A DNA stretch of 64,000 bases from Streptomyces sp. NBC_00461 (GCF_036013935.1 NZ_CP107902.1:2699001-2763000); one strand, 5' to 3'; positions 1 to 8,587 are shown, counted from the first letter of the stretch. The notes: a model not told the origin generated them from the letters alone. Made by a program: numbers and translations.

Positions 1-345
1 GCGATCCCCTCGTCGACGGTGAGGACGATCGCCGACCAGATCGTCAAGGACGGCAAGGTCACCGACTCGGGCCGGGCGGCGCTGAACATCACGGGCCGCA
101 CGGTCGTCGACAGCCGGTACCAGGCCGCCGGGGTCGCCGTGGTCGAGGTGAAGAGCGGCGGGGCGGCCGACAAGGCCGGCATCCAGGCCGGGGACATCAT
201 CACCAGGCTGGGCGACACGGACATCACCACCATCACGTCCCTGTCCGAGGCGCTGGCGGCGGACCAGCCGGGCGAGAAGACGTCGGTGACGTTCACCCGG
301 AACGGGAGTGAGAAGAAGACCGAGGTGACGCTGGGCGAGCAGTGA
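1..345 (+). CDS. HtrA/DegP-type serine protease, C-terminal part with PDZ domain (5' end outside window)
   Basis: The open frame runs in from the left edge, so only about 114 C-terminal residues are present. They form one PDZ domain: a VVDSRYQAAG strand, then the typical AGIQAGDIITRLGD core and a closing strand near the stop codon. This arrangement is the C-terminus of actinobacterial HtrA/PepD membrane-anchored serine proteases, which degrade or activate misfolded envelope proteins; PDZ domains bind exposed C-termini. The protease domain and any membrane anchor must lie before base 1. The family assignment rests on the PDZ domain and its terminal position, so another PDZ protein cannot be fully excluded. 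Confidence 0.85.
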   Translation, partial: AIPSSTVRTIADQIVKDGKVTDSGRAALNITGRTVVDSRYQAAGVAVVEVKSGGAADKAGIQAGDIITRLGDTDITTITSLSEALAADQPGEKTSVTFTRNGSEKKTEVTLGEQ

Positions 346-398
346 GGAGACGGGGCGGCCGGGTCGCGGCCGCCCCTCTGCCCGGGGCCTCGTCCCGA

Positions 399-611
399 CT
401 ACGCGTCCTCGGCGTGCAGGCTCATCGGCCCGTAGATCTCCGTGGAGTCCTCGAACAGCCGCGCCTGGTCGGCGCCGCCTTCCTGCAGCGGCTTCCAGTA
501 CTCGCCGATCCAGGACTCGGCATCCCCCTGCGTGGTGAACTCCTCGGGCTGCACCGCGGGCTGGACCTCCGCCCCGTCGGCCTTCTCGAACCGCCACGTC
601 CATGACGCCAT
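399..611 (-). CDS. Small conserved hypothetical protein, 70 aa
   Basis: An ATG start is preceded five bases upstream by GAGGAGG on the minus strand, which supports a translated gene. The 70-residue product is acidic, with several Trp residues (MASWTWRFEKADG near the start, SWIGEYWKPL in the middle), and has no signal peptide or membrane segment. It is convergent with the PDZ protease gene. I recognise the type as a small cytosolic protein common in Streptomyces, but I cannot assign a function. Confidence 0.8.
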   Translation of the reverse strand: MASWTWRFEKADGAEVQPAVQPEEFTTQGDAESWIGEYWKPLQEGGADQARLFEDSTEIYGPMSLHAEDA

Positions 612-784
612 GTACGCCTCCTCGCTCCGCTGGGTTACGCCGTGATCAACCTAAGGTAGTCGGTTGCGTGAGGGCCGGTGGGGGCTTGTCGCGCCCCGCG
701 GCGCAGCCGCTGATGTCACGGCCCCGCGCCCCTTAGGGACGTACCCGTGACGCCAGATCAGCAGCGACGGGCGAAAATCGCATC

Positions 785-1987
785 GTGGAAGTGACTCTGC
801 TCGGCACCGGTGCCCCCGCGGGCCTGCCCCGCCCCGACTGTCCCTGTGCCGCCTGTGCGGTCGCGCTCGGCGCCGACGCACGGGCGGCGACCGCCGTGCT
901 CGTGGACGGGACCCTGCTGCTCGACCTGACCCCGGGCGCGGCGTTCGCGGCCGCGCGGGCCGGGCAGTCGCTGGGCGGCGTACGGCAGGTGCTGCTGTCG
1001 CACCCGCACGACGGGCCGGCCGTCGAGGTGCCCGCGGGGCTGCCGCAGCCCGGGCGGGTGCCCGACGGGCGGGAGTTGGCGCTGCTGACGGGACATCGGG
1101 TGCGGGCGGTGGCGATGGACGGGCCGGGCACCGGCTACGCGGTGACCGGGCCCACCGGGCAGCGGCTGCTGTACCTGCCGCCGGGTGGCGCGCCTGCCGG
1201 GTTGGAGAACGGGTCGGCGGAGTCGTACGACATGGTGCTCGCCGATGTCGTGGGGCGGCCGGACGCGCTGGCGAAGTTGCGGGCGGTGGGGGCGCTGGGG
1301 CCGACCACCGACGTCGTCGCCGTGCACCTCGACCATGACGTGCCGCCCGGTGCCGAGGTGCGGCGGCGGCTCGCCGCGGCGGGCGCGCGGGCCGTGCCGG
1401 ACGGCACGACGCTGACCGTCGGGGTGTACGAGAACGTGCCCGATGTGCCGCGGCGGACGCTGGTCCTCGGCGGCGCCCGGTCCGGGAAGTCGGTGGAGGC
1501 CGAGCGGCGCCTGGAGGCCTTCCCCGAGGTGCTGTACGTGGCGACGGGCGGCTCCCGCAGCGGGGACACGGAATGGGCCTCGCGGGTAGCCGTTCACCGG
1601 GAGCGCCGGCCGGGGTCCTGGCGGACCGCCGAGACCTGCGACCTGGTGCCGTTGCTCCAGGGCGACGGGCCGCCGCTGCTCGTCGACTGTCTGTCCCTGT
1701 GGCTGACGGACGCGATGGACTCCGTCGGGGCGTGGGACGACGCGGTGTGGGCGGACGGCGGTGAGCGTGCGCTGCGCGAGCGGGTGCGGGAGCTGACGGC
1801 GGCGGTGCGGGCGACCCGGCGGACCGTGGTGGCCGTTTCGAACGAGGTGGGGTCGGGGATCGTCCCGGCCACCGCGTCGGGGCGGCGGTACCGGGACGAG
1901 CTGGGGCGGCTGAACGCGGCGTTCGCCGGGGAGTGCGAGCAGGTGGTGCTCGTGGTGGCGGGACAGGCCCTGGTGCTACGCGGCTGA
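785..1987 (+). CDS. cobU: Bifunctional adenosylcobinamide kinase/guanylyltransferase with N-terminal metallo-hydrolase-like domain
   Basis: The C-terminal part (about residues 222-400) is CobU, which phosphorylates adenosylcobinamide and then adds GMP to give AdoCbi-GDP in the nucleotide-loop branch of cobalamin synthesis. The P-loop GGARSGKS lies at residues 229-236, followed by YVATGG and VDCLSLWLTD motifs typical of the family. CobU alone is about 180 residues. The first 215 residues resemble a metallo-beta-lactamase/PhnP-like fold, starting EVTLLGTGAP with a Cys pair, but the usual HxHxDH has become HPHDG, so metal binding may be altered. The start is GTG with no strong ribosome site, so it is less certain. 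CobT and CobS follow within 6 kb. The 3' end overlaps the convergent methyltransferase gene by 12 bases. Confidence 0.9.
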   Translation: MEVTLLGTGAPAGLPRPDCPCAACAVALGADARAATAVLVDGTLLLDLTPGAAFAAARAGQSLGGVRQVLLSHPHDGPAVEVPAGLPQPGRVPDGRELALLTGHRVRAVAMDGPGTGYAVTGPTGQRLLYLPPGGAPAGLENGSAESYDMVLADVVGRPDALAKLRAVGALGPTTDVVAVHLDHDVPPGAEVRRRLAAAGARAVPDGTTLTVGVYENVPDVPRRTLVLGGARSGKSVEAERRLEAFPEVLYVATGGSRSGDTEWASRVAVHRERRPGSWRTAETCDLVPLLQGDGPPLLVDCLSLWLTDAMDSVGAWDDAVWADGGERALRERVRELTAAVRATRRTVVAVSNEVGSGIVPATASGRRYRDELGRLNAAFAGECEQVVLVVAGQALVLRG

Positions 1988-2509
1988 CGCCGTTCGGCGG
2001 GCGATGATCCGGCATGTGTACGGGAGCCGGTCCAGGACATGACGGCTCGTCGCCACGATCGCGCAGCCCTGGGACTCCAGTTGCCCGCGCAGGTCGTACG
2101 CGTCGGGCGGGGGCGCCTCCACGAGGAGCAGGCCGCCGGGGCGCAGCAGCATGAGGGCGGCGCGGAGTTCGGCGGCGGGGTCCGGGGCGGGTGAGCGGCT
2201 CTCCAGGAGCGTGACGACGTCGTAGCGGGCGCGCAGGATCGTCGTGATGTGAGGATCCGTCACATGCCCCGCGTACGCCTCCTCGACGCGCTCCGCGTGA
2301 CGGGCGTACGCCACGCGCGGGGTCGGGTCGAGGCCGTCGATGGAGGTGTAGGGGAAGAGTCGTCGCGCCGTCTCGGGGAAGTGGGCGTCGCCCGTGCCCA
2401 CGTCCAGCCAGCTCTCCGGTTCGGGCAGCAGCCGCAGGATCGCCCGGGCCGTCGAGCGGTGGCGTCTTTGCCGGTCGAGGACACTGACGCGGGTGCGCAG
2501 GCTGATCAT
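1976..2509 (-). CDS. Class I SAM-dependent methyltransferase
   Basis: The 177-residue product carries the SAM-binding motif I, WLDVGTGDAHFPE, near residue 33, an acidic GLDPTP at the end of strand 2, and a later LRPGGLLLVEAP post-motif, all typical of the Methyltransf_11/25 fold. The chosen ATG has GGGAG upstream (cgggagccgccATG on the minus strand); a longer frame from 2617 lacks such support. The substrate is unknown. The gene sits convergently between cobU and cobT, but nothing in it indicates a corrin methylase, since those belong to a different family. Confidence 0.85.
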   Translation of the reverse strand: MISLRTRVSVLDRQRRHRSTARAILRLLPEPESWLDVGTGDAHFPETARRLFPYTSIDGLDPTPRVAYARHAERVEEAYAGHVTDPHITTILRARYDVVTLLESRSPAPDPAAELRAALMLLRPGGLLLVEAPPPDAYDLRGQLESQGCAIVATSRHVLDRLPYTCRIIARRTASAA

Positions 2510-2646
2510 GGCGGCTCCCGAAGACGTACGACAATCCGCTGCAAAACGGAACGTATGGGATCCAGTTCTTGGGAGCAACGACGTCACGCGCGCGTGGTGC
2601 CCATGTGGCGCTGTCACGTTCGATCGGTGCCGGTACTGTTCGGCGA

Positions 2647-3768
2647 ATGAGCTCGCTTAATCTCGACGACTTCACCGATCTGATCGAGCGCCCCGACGGC
2701 GGGGTGCGCCGCGACGCCGAGGAGCGCCGGGAGCGTCAGATCGTGCCTCCCGGGTCGCTGGGCCGCCTCGACGACCTGGGCGAGTGGCTGTCAGCGGCGC
2801 AGTCCGCGGTGCCGGTACGGCCGATCGAACGACCGCGGGTCATTCTGTTCGCCGGTGACCACTCAGTCGCCGAACTCGGCGTCTCGGCGCGGCCCGCGGG
2901 CACCGCGGACGCCCTGGTGCGGGAGGTCCTGGAGGGCGGCCGTCCGGTGTCGGTGCTGGCCCGGCGCCTCGGCGTGCCGGTGCGCGTCGTCGACATGGCG
3001 CTGGACTGCGATCCCGAGACGCTGCCCGACGAGGTCGTACGCCACCGGGTGCGGCGCGGCAGCGGGCGGATCGACCACGAGGACGCGCTGACGGCCGAGG
3101 AGGCGGAGGCCGCGTTCCGTGCCGGGGTCGCGGTGGCCGACGAGGAGGCCGACTCCGGTACGGATCTGGTGGTGCTCGGCGATGTGAGCGTCGGCGGGAC
3201 GACACCGGCCGGCGTGCTGATCGCCGCGCTGTGCGGGACCGACGCGTCCGTCGTCACCGGGCGGGGCGGGCTCGCCATCGACGACCTGGCGTGGATGCGC
3301 AAGTGCGCGGCGATCCGGGACGCGCTCAGGCGGGCCCGGCCGGTGCTGGGCGACCAACTGCAACTGCTGGCGGCCGTGGGCGGGGCCGATCTCACCGCGA
3401 TGACGGGCTTCCTGCTGCAGAGCGCGGTGCGCAAGATGCCGGTGATCCTGGACGGGGTCGTGGCGGCCGCCTGTGCGCTGGTGGCGCAGCGGGTCGCGTT
3501 CCGGGCACCGGACTGGTGGCTGGCCGCGCACGACAGCGGGGAGCCGGGCCAGGCGAAGGCGCTGGACCGGATGGCGCTGGAGCCGCTGCTGTCGCACGGG
3601 GTGACCGTGGGCGAGGGCGCGGGGGCGCTGCTGGCGCTGCCGCTGGTGCAGGCCGCGGCGGCGCTGGCGGCGGAACTGCCGGAGAAGCCGCAGGTGGCCG
3701 AGGTGGCTGAGGTGTCCGAGGAATCCGAGAAGAAGGATGAGGAGACCGAGGCGGAGGAGATCGAGTAG
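2647..3768 (+). CDS. cobT: Nicotinate-nucleotide--dimethylbenzimidazole phosphoribosyltransferase
   Basis: CobT transfers the phosphoribosyl group of nicotinate mononucleotide to dimethylbenzimidazole, making alpha-ribazole phosphate for the lower ligand of cobalamin. The 373-residue protein has the family features PPGSLGRLDDL near the N-terminus, FAGDHSVAELG, the GDVSVGGTTPAGVL loop and a C-terminal VGEGAGALLALPL, whose Glu corresponds to the catalytic base known from the Salmonella enzyme. The ATG at 2647 is chosen because homologues begin at about this point; a longer frame from 2569 reads through low-quality sequence. The last 25 residues form a very acidic Glu-rich tail absent from the classical enzyme. 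Confidence 0.95.
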   Translation: MSSLNLDDFTDLIERPDGGVRRDAEERRERQIVPPGSLGRLDDLGEWLSAAQSAVPVRPIERPRVILFAGDHSVAELGVSARPAGTADALVREVLEGGRPVSVLARRLGVPVRVVDMALDCDPETLPDEVVRHRVRRGSGRIDHEDALTAEEAEAAFRAGVAVADEEADSGTDLVVLGDVSVGGTTPAGVLIAALCGTDASVVTGRGGLAIDDLAWMRKCAAIRDALRRARPVLGDQLQLLAAVGGADLTAMTGFLLQSAVRKMPVILDGVVAAACALVAQRVAFRAPDWWLAAHDSGEPGQAKALDRMALEPLLSHGVTVGEGAGALLALPLVQAAAALAAELPEKPQVAEVAEVSEESEKKDEETEAEEIE

Positions 3769-3783
3769 GCCGGAGAACCGGCC
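3768..3783 (+). terminator. Short hairpin after cobT
   Basis: GGCCGG and CCGGCC flank a four-base loop, beginning at the last base of the cobT stop codon. There is no T-run. The stem is only six pairs, so this may be a weak terminator or an mRNA 3'-end stabiliser. Confidence 0.45.
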
Positions 3784-3851
3784 GAAAGTCGACCGGCCTC
3801 AGACCAAAGATGGTCAGGTTCACCGAGGCATCGCCCATATGATCCTCATCC

Positions 3852-5588
3852 ATGGGAGATGCCCGAAATGCCTCGCGGCGAGCCGCCGCCTTCGCCGTCT
3901 GGTACTTGCGGGCCGTCGCGTTCGTCAATTTCCTCAGTGCCGTCTGGGTCTCTCTGGGGCAGGACGTGCGACGGCACAACCAGGAGAACTTCTTCACCCC
4001 GTACCTGCTGACCGCGGGCTTCGCCTCCGGGGTGTTCACGGCGTTCCTCGCCATCACCATGCGGCGCCGCAAGCGCGCCGCGTGGATCCTCAACCTCGCC
4101 CTGGCGGGCCCGTTCCTCGCGCTGTTCTCCTTCGCCATGGCGTTCCCGGAGATCCGGCAGTACGTGCAGAACTGGATCTCGCTGGCCCTCACCGCGGCCT
4201 TCGTCGCCGCCCTGCTGGTAGGGCGGCGGGAGTTCTACGCCAAGGGCGACCGCTCGAACCCGAAGCTCGCCGCCGCCGTCGCGGTGGGCGGCACGCTGGT
4301 CGCCTCGCTGCTGGCGGCGCTGCTGGTGACGGTCACCAACGAGGCGGCGGACGCCTCCCGTTCGACGTTCCTTGAGCGCTGGCGCTACGGCACCTTCCGC
4401 CTCGTCTCCATCGCCGTCGACGAGTCCCACTTCCCCGGCGTCGACGCGCCGAACTGGATCAACGTCGCCATCAACGTACTCAGCACGGTCCTCGTCCTCG
4501 CCGTCTTCTACGCGGCCTTCCGGTCCCGGCGCGCCGTCGACCCGCTCACCGAGGACGACGAGAAGCGGCTGCGGGAGCTGCTGGAGCGGCAGGGCGAGCG
4601 GGACTCGCTCGGGTACTTCTCGCTGCGCCGGGAGAAGAGCGTCGTGTGGTCGCCGACCGGCAAGGCGGCCGTCGCGTACCGGGTCGTCGGGGGCGTCTCG
4701 CTGGCGTCCGGTGATCCCATCGGCGACCCGGAGGCCTGGCCCGGCGCGATCGAGCCGTGGCTGGCCGAGGCGCGGGCGCACGGGTGGATCCCCGCCGTGA
4801 TGGGGGCGAGCGAGGAGGCCGGGACCGTGTACGCGCGCCACGGTCTGGACGCGCTGGAGCTCGGCGACGAGGCCCTGGTGGAGGTCGCCGAGTTCACCCT
4901 GGAGGGGCGTGCCATGCGGACGGTGCGGCAGGCCTACAACCGGGTGAAGCGGGCCGGGTACACCGTGCGCGTCCGGCGGCACGAGGACATCCCCGACGAC
5001 GAGATGACGTACCTGCTGAAGCGGGCGGACGACTGGCGGGACGGGGCCACCGAGCGTGGGTTCAGCATGGCGCTCGGGCGGCTCGGGGATCCGGACGACG
5101 GGCAGTGCGTGATGCTCGAATGCACGGACGGCGAGGGCGAGTTGAGGGCGCTGCTGTCCTTCGTGCCCTGGGGGCCGCACGGGCTCTCCCTCGACCTGAT
5201 GCGACGTGACCGCGACTCCGACAACGGGCTGATGGAGTTCATGGTGCTCGAACTCCTGCGCCGCGCCCAGGAGATCCAGGTCAGGCAGGTCTCGCTCAAC
5301 TTCGCCATGTTCCGTTCCGTCTTCGAACGTGGGGCGCGGATCGGTGCCGGGCCGGTGCTGCGGCTGTGGCGCTCGCTGCTCAGCTTCTTCTCGCGCTGGT
5401 GGCAGATCGAGTCGCTGTACCGCGCCAACGCCAAGTACCGGCCCATCTGGGAGCCGCGGTTCCTGCTCTTCGAGAAGAGCGCGGACCTGCCGCGCATCGG
5501 TATCGCGTCGGCTCGCGCGGAAGGGTTTCTGGAGGCGCCGGGGCTGCCGAAGTGGCTGCACCGCAAGCACCTCGAAACGCACAGGTGA
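3852..5588 (+). CDS. MprF-like membrane protein with C-terminal DUF2156 (phosphatidylglycerol lysyltransferase C-terminal) domain
   Basis: The 578-residue protein has several hydrophobic helices in its first 235 residues and a soluble C-terminal domain of about 320 residues. The latter carries the DUF2156 signature, including YRVVGGVSLASGDPIG and DLMRRDRDSDNGLMEF. In MprF and LysX this GNAT-fold domain transfers an aminoacyl group from tRNA to phosphatidylglycerol at the inner membrane face, which reduces negative charge and gives resistance to cationic peptides. No lysyl-tRNA synthetase domain is fused, unlike mycobacterial LysX. The membrane part is shorter than the 14-helix flippase of MprF, so aminoacyl specificity and lipid flipping are unproven. 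A rhomboid-like gene follows 10 bases after the stop, probably in the same operon. Confidence 0.85.
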   Translation: MGDARNASRRAAAFAVWYLRAVAFVNFLSAVWVSLGQDVRRHNQENFFTPYLLTAGFASGVFTAFLAITMRRRKRAAWILNLALAGPFLALFSFAMAFPEIRQYVQNWISLALTAAFVAALLVGRREFYAKGDRSNPKLAAAVAVGGTLVASLLAALLVTVTNEAADASRSTFLERWRYGTFRLVSIAVDESHFPGVDAPNWINVAINVLSTVLVLAVFYAAFRSRRAVDPLTEDDEKRLRELLERQGERDSLGYFSLRREKSVVWSPTGKAAVAYRVVGGVSLASGDPIGDPEAWPGAIEPWLAEARAHGWIPAVMGASEEAGTVYARHGLDALELGDEALVEVAEFTLEGRAMRTVRQAYNRVKRAGYTVRVRRHEDIPDDEMTYLLKRADDWRDGATERGFSMALGRLGDPDDGQCVMLECTDGEGELRALLSFVPWGPHGLSLDLMRRDRDSDNGLMEFMVLELLRRAQEIQVRQVSLNFAMFRSVFERGARIGAGPVLRLWRSLLSFFSRWWQIESLYRANAKYRPIWEPRFLLFEKSADLPRIGIASARAEGFLEAPGLPKWLHRKHLETHR

Positions 5589-5598
5589 GGACCGCCGG

Positions 5599-6336
5599 AT
5601 GAACAGGCTCGCCCGCTGGGCCCGCGCCGAATGGGGACTCCTGTACCGCACGGTGCGTGACCCGCTGGTCGAGCGGCGCCGGCGGGCGATCCCGATGACG
5701 CTCGGGGCGGTGGCGCTGACGACGGTCGTGCAGATCGTGCAGAACCAGTCGTGGGGTTATCAGTTCGTGCAGGACATCGGGGCCGTGCGCGCCGAGGACC
5801 CGCTGTGGCTGGCGTTGGTCCGCACTCCCCTCTCGCTGTTCGTCCCGGCGCTGGACCTCCCGGTCTGGGGCGCACTCGCGCAGATCCTCTTCGTCTTCGG
5901 CATCGCGGAGATCTGCATCGGCCGGTGGCGCACGCTGGTCATCGCCTACGCCGCCACCCTCGCCGGAACGCTGTACGCCCGCCTGGGCATCCGGCTCGGC
6001 TTCGACAGTCCGCTGGGCCTGCCCGCCTCGGACGCCTGGGTCGTGGACACCGGCCCATCAGCGGCCGTGGTGGGGCTCGCCGTCTTCCTCGGCTGGCGCT
6101 ACGGCGCCCGCGTCACGGCCGGTGCGGTGATCGCGGCGATGGCGATCGAGGTGCTGCTGAAGGGAAACCTCGCCGGCAAGGAACACCTGGCGGCGATCGG
6201 GACAGTGGTGCTCCTGTGCGCCATCTCGACCCTGCGCCACCGCCACCGCCACCGCCGCGGTCCGGGGTCCCGGCGCTCCGGAGGCCTCACCGGCCCAGGG
6301 CGCGGCTCGGTTCGGGGTCGGGTTTTCCGCCGATGA
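5599..6336 (+). CDS. Rhomboid-like integral membrane protein
   Basis: The 245-residue protein has about six hydrophobic helices. Ser154 lies in a TGPSAAVVG motif and His196 in KEHLAAIG, placed like the Ser and His of the rhomboid intramembrane protease dyad (classically GxSG and AHxxG). The Ser motif is not canonical (GPSA rather than GASG), so protease activity is an inference. The tail is rich in Arg and His. The ATG start follows GAGG with good spacing, 10 bases after the DUF2156 gene, which suggests co-expression. The last 50 bases overlap the convergent gene on the minus strand. Confidence 0.75.
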   Translation: MNRLARWARAEWGLLYRTVRDPLVERRRRAIPMTLGAVALTTVVQIVQNQSWGYQFVQDIGAVRAEDPLWLALVRTPLSLFVPALDLPVWGALAQILFVFGIAEICIGRWRTLVIAYAATLAGTLYARLGIRLGFDSPLGLPASDAWVVDTGPSAAVVGLAVFLGWRYGARVTAGAVIAAMAIEVLLKGNLAGKEHLAAIGTVVLLCAISTLRHRHRHRRGPGSRRSGGLTGPGRGSVRGRVFRR

Positions 6337-7048
6337 GGTCCTGGAACCTGCGGCGGGGGCCGGCCCAGCGGCGGTCGTGGTGGTAGGCGCGCAGGGTGGA
6401 CTTGGCCCGGGCGCGGGGGCGGCGGCGGTAGAAGCGCCTGGCCCAGGGTGAGCCGGGACGGGCGAGGCGTACGGCGCCGATCAGACCGATGAGCGGGATG
6501 ATCACGCTGAAGATCGCCATCCTGGCCTTGCCCTTGCTCAGGACGGCCAGCGCGAACAGGAAGTTGATCACCACCGTCGAGATCACGCTGCCCCGGTCCT
6601 GCAGCTCCCCCTGGCTCATGTCGTTGACGCCGAACGGCGAGAAGCCCGCGAGCATCAGCCCGACCAGGGCCGCCGTCAGCACGACGACCTCGACGCTCTT
6701 GCGGCCCTGCTCGCTCCAGTAGACGTCGTCGAGGTGCAGGATCAGCGCGAACTCGTCCAGGACCAGACCCGCGCCCATGCCGAAGACCACCGCGAAGGCG
6801 GCCGCACCGAACCCGTGCCGGCTGCTGGCGACCGCCCCGAAGCCGCCGAGGACGGTGAGCACGACGCCGGGCACGACATGGTGGATGTGGAGCCCGCCCG
6901 CCTTGACGTTGCCGAAGGGGCCCTTGCCCGCCCGGATGAGACGGACGATCGTCCGGGTGATCAGGAACGTCAGCACGAACGCGGTGAGGGCGAGCAGCAA
7001 CGGCAGCTTGCCGGGCTCGATGATGTTCCGCTGCAGCCAATGTCCCAT
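6287..7048 (-). CDS. Conserved integral membrane protein with HIHH and DDVYW motifs
   Basis: The 253-residue product has about six hydrophobic segments and a basic C-terminal tail (RRFYRRRPRARAKS). Between the helices are polar motifs, GLHIHHVVPG and LDEFALILHLDDVYW, which look like conserved metal-binding or catalytic residues. I do not recognise a characterised family; it resembles uncharacterised actinobacterial membrane proteins. It overlaps the rhomboid-like gene at the 3' end and is divergent from cobS with only 60 bases between start codons, so both promoters share that gap. Confidence 0.75.
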   Translation of the reverse strand: MGHWLQRNIIEPGKLPLLLALTAFVLTFLITRTIVRLIRAGKGPFGNVKAGGLHIHHVVPGVVLTVLGGFGAVASSRHGFGAAAFAVVFGMGAGLVLDEFALILHLDDVYWSEQGRKSVEVVVLTAALVGLMLAGFSPFGVNDMSQGELQDRGSVISTVVINFLFALAVLSKGKARMAIFSVIIPLIGLIGAVRLARPGSPWARRFYRRRPRARAKSTLRAYHHDRRWAGPRRRFQDLIGGKPDPEPSRALGR

Positions 7049-7108
7049 ATGCGCACTTTATCCACGGCCGCCGCAGCTCTCCTGACAACCGCCGGGTAAC
7101 CTGCGCCG

Positions 7109-7894
7109 GTGCTCAAGACCCCCTGGCCGGACGGCCTCCGTTTCGCCTTCGGCACCCTCACCGTGCTGCCCGTACCGGTGACCCGCTGGGACCGGGACGC
7201 CGCACGCGGCGGCATGCTCTGCGCCCCGCTGTCCGGCCTGGTCGTGGGCGGCTGCGCGGCCCTGATCGGCGTACTGCTGCTGGCGCTGGGCGCGGGCCCG
7301 CTGCTCGCCGCCGTCGCGACCGCCGCCGTACCCGCCGTCCTCACCCGTGGTCTGCACCTCGACGGGCTCGCGGACACCGCGGACGGGCTCGGCAGCGGCA
7401 AGCCCGCCGAGGACGCGCTGCGGATCATGAAGCAGTCGGACATCGGGCCGTTCGGGGTGATCACGCTCGTCCTGGTGCTGCTGGCGCAGGTGGCCGCGCT
7501 GGCTCAGGCGTACGGCGACTCGTGGGGGCGGGGTGCGCTCGCCGCCGTCGTCTCGGCGACCGCCGCCCGGCTCGCGCTCACCCTGGCCGCGCGGGCGGGC
7601 GTGCCGGCCGCCCGGCCCGAGGGGCTGGGGGCGGCGGTCGCGGGCGTGGTGCCGGTACGGGCGGCGGTGGTCGCGGCGGTCGTGGTGACCGGGGCGGCCG
7701 CCGCCGGGGGTGCGCTGCTCGGGACGTACGACATGGTCCGTACGGCGGCGGCGGTCCTCGTCTCCCTCGCCGTCGCCGAACTCCTGCTCCGCCACTGCAC
7801 ACGCCGCTTCGGCGGGGTCACCGGCGATGTGTTCGGGGGGCTGGCGGAGACCGCGGCGACGGTTTCGCTCCTGGTGTTGTCACTGGGGCAGTAG
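7109..7894 (+). CDS. cobS: Adenosylcobinamide-GDP ribazoletransferase (cobalamin synthase)
   Basis: CobS joins AdoCbi-GDP (the product of CobU) to alpha-ribazole (derived from the product of CobT), closing the nucleotide loop of adenosylcobalamin in the membrane. The 261-residue, Ala/Leu/Val-rich protein has the family signature RGLHLDGLADTADGLGSG with its Asp residues, which bind Mg, followed by ALRIMKQSDIGPFG. Length and hydrophobicity match the family. The start is GTG. Its nearness to cobU and cobT gives all three late B12 steps within 7 kb, though not in one operon. Confidence 0.95.
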   Translation: MLKTPWPDGLRFAFGTLTVLPVPVTRWDRDAARGGMLCAPLSGLVVGGCAALIGVLLLALGAGPLLAAVATAAVPAVLTRGLHLDGLADTADGLGSGKPAEDALRIMKQSDIGPFGVITLVLVLLAQVAALAQAYGDSWGRGALAAVVSATAARLALTLAARAGVPAARPEGLGAAVAGVVPVRAAVVAAVVVTGAAAAGGALLGTYDMVRTAAAVLVSLAVAELLLRHCTRRFGGVTGDVFGGLAETAATVSLLVLSLGQ

Positions 7895-7938
7895 TCTTTT
7901 CGGCCGTACGGACAAGGGATCTTGATCGGGGGACGTTC

Positions 7939-8544
7939 GTGCCGAAACTTCGTCGTGCCATGGCCTGGTTCATCGACTTCGCGCTGGTGCTCACACTGGC
8001 CGCCGGGCTGGCCGTGCTGACCTTCCACCGCATCTCCGCGCTCGTCACCGACGTACCCGAACTCGCCACCCGCGGCGGCTTCGACCTGGTGACCTCGCGC
8101 GGCGACGTCATCGGAGCCTCGGAGAACCTCGGCCTTTCGCTGTGGGGCAAGGTGGTGCTCCAGGTCGAGGAGGCCTTCGGGGCGCTGATCGTGGCGACGT
8201 TCCTGTACCAGTGGGGCTGCCTCGCCCTCGCCGGGCGGACCGTCGGCAAGGGACTGCTCGGGCTGAAGGTCACGCCGAGCGCTCCTCGCCGTGCCGCGGT
8301 GCGTGCCGCCGTCACCACGGCCGCGGACATCGCCGTGTACGCCGTCGCCTGCATCCTGCTGGTCGAGGGCCACTTCGTGCTGTCGGTCCTCGTGTGGACG
8401 CTGGCCGTCGCGGTCTTCTTCCTCAACGCGCTGCCGGTCTTCTCGCCCACCCGCCGCTCCCTCGCCGACCGCTTGGCAGGCACGGCGGTGACCGGCTTCG
8501 GGATCACCGGGCCCGGCACCACACCCCCGGTTCGTCCTTTCTAG
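7939..8544 (+). CDS. RDD family membrane protein
   Basis: The 201-residue protein shows the RDD signature: RRAMAWFIDFALVL in the first helix, GRTVGKGLLGLKV before the middle helices, and RSLADRLAGTAVTG at the end. Family members are small multispanning proteins, some implicated in ion or metabolite transport, so the role here is unknown. The start is the GTG at 7939, with GGGGGA eight bases upstream. It lies 44 bases downstream of cobS on the same strand and may be co-transcribed. Confidence 0.85.
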   Translation: MPKLRRAMAWFIDFALVLTLAAGLAVLTFHRISALVTDVPELATRGGFDLVTSRGDVIGASENLGLSLWGKVVLQVEEAFGALIVATFLYQWGCLALAGRTVGKGLLGLKVTPSAPRRAAVRAAVTTAADIAVYAVACILLVEGHFVLSVLVWTLAVAVFFLNALPVFSPTRRSLADRLAGTAVTGFGITGPGTTPPVRPF

Positions 8545-8587
8545 TTCTTGAGGCCGTACCGCTTTTGGTTCCTGAGGCCGTACCGCT
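8545..8587 (+). repeat. Two imperfect 19-base direct repeats after the RDD gene
   Basis: The unit ttcytgaggccgtaccgct occurs at 8545-8563 and 8569-8587 with one mismatch and a 24-base period. It begins immediately after the RDD stop codon and looks like a local duplication. No function is evident. Confidence 0.6.

Noticed and set aside
612..784. Cobalamin riboswitch before cobU
   Set aside because: I looked for the conserved B12-box core and its flanking helices but could not find them; no other cobalamin gene here shows one either.
651..2675. A 674-codon minus-strand frame across cobU
   Set aside because: The product is almost entirely Arg, Pro and Ala; cobU and the methyltransferase explain the region.
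3846..5651. A 601-codon frame opposite the DUF2156 gene
   Set aside because: The plus strand carries recognisable membrane and DUF2156 motifs, while the antisense product is Pro/His/Arg-rich without any.
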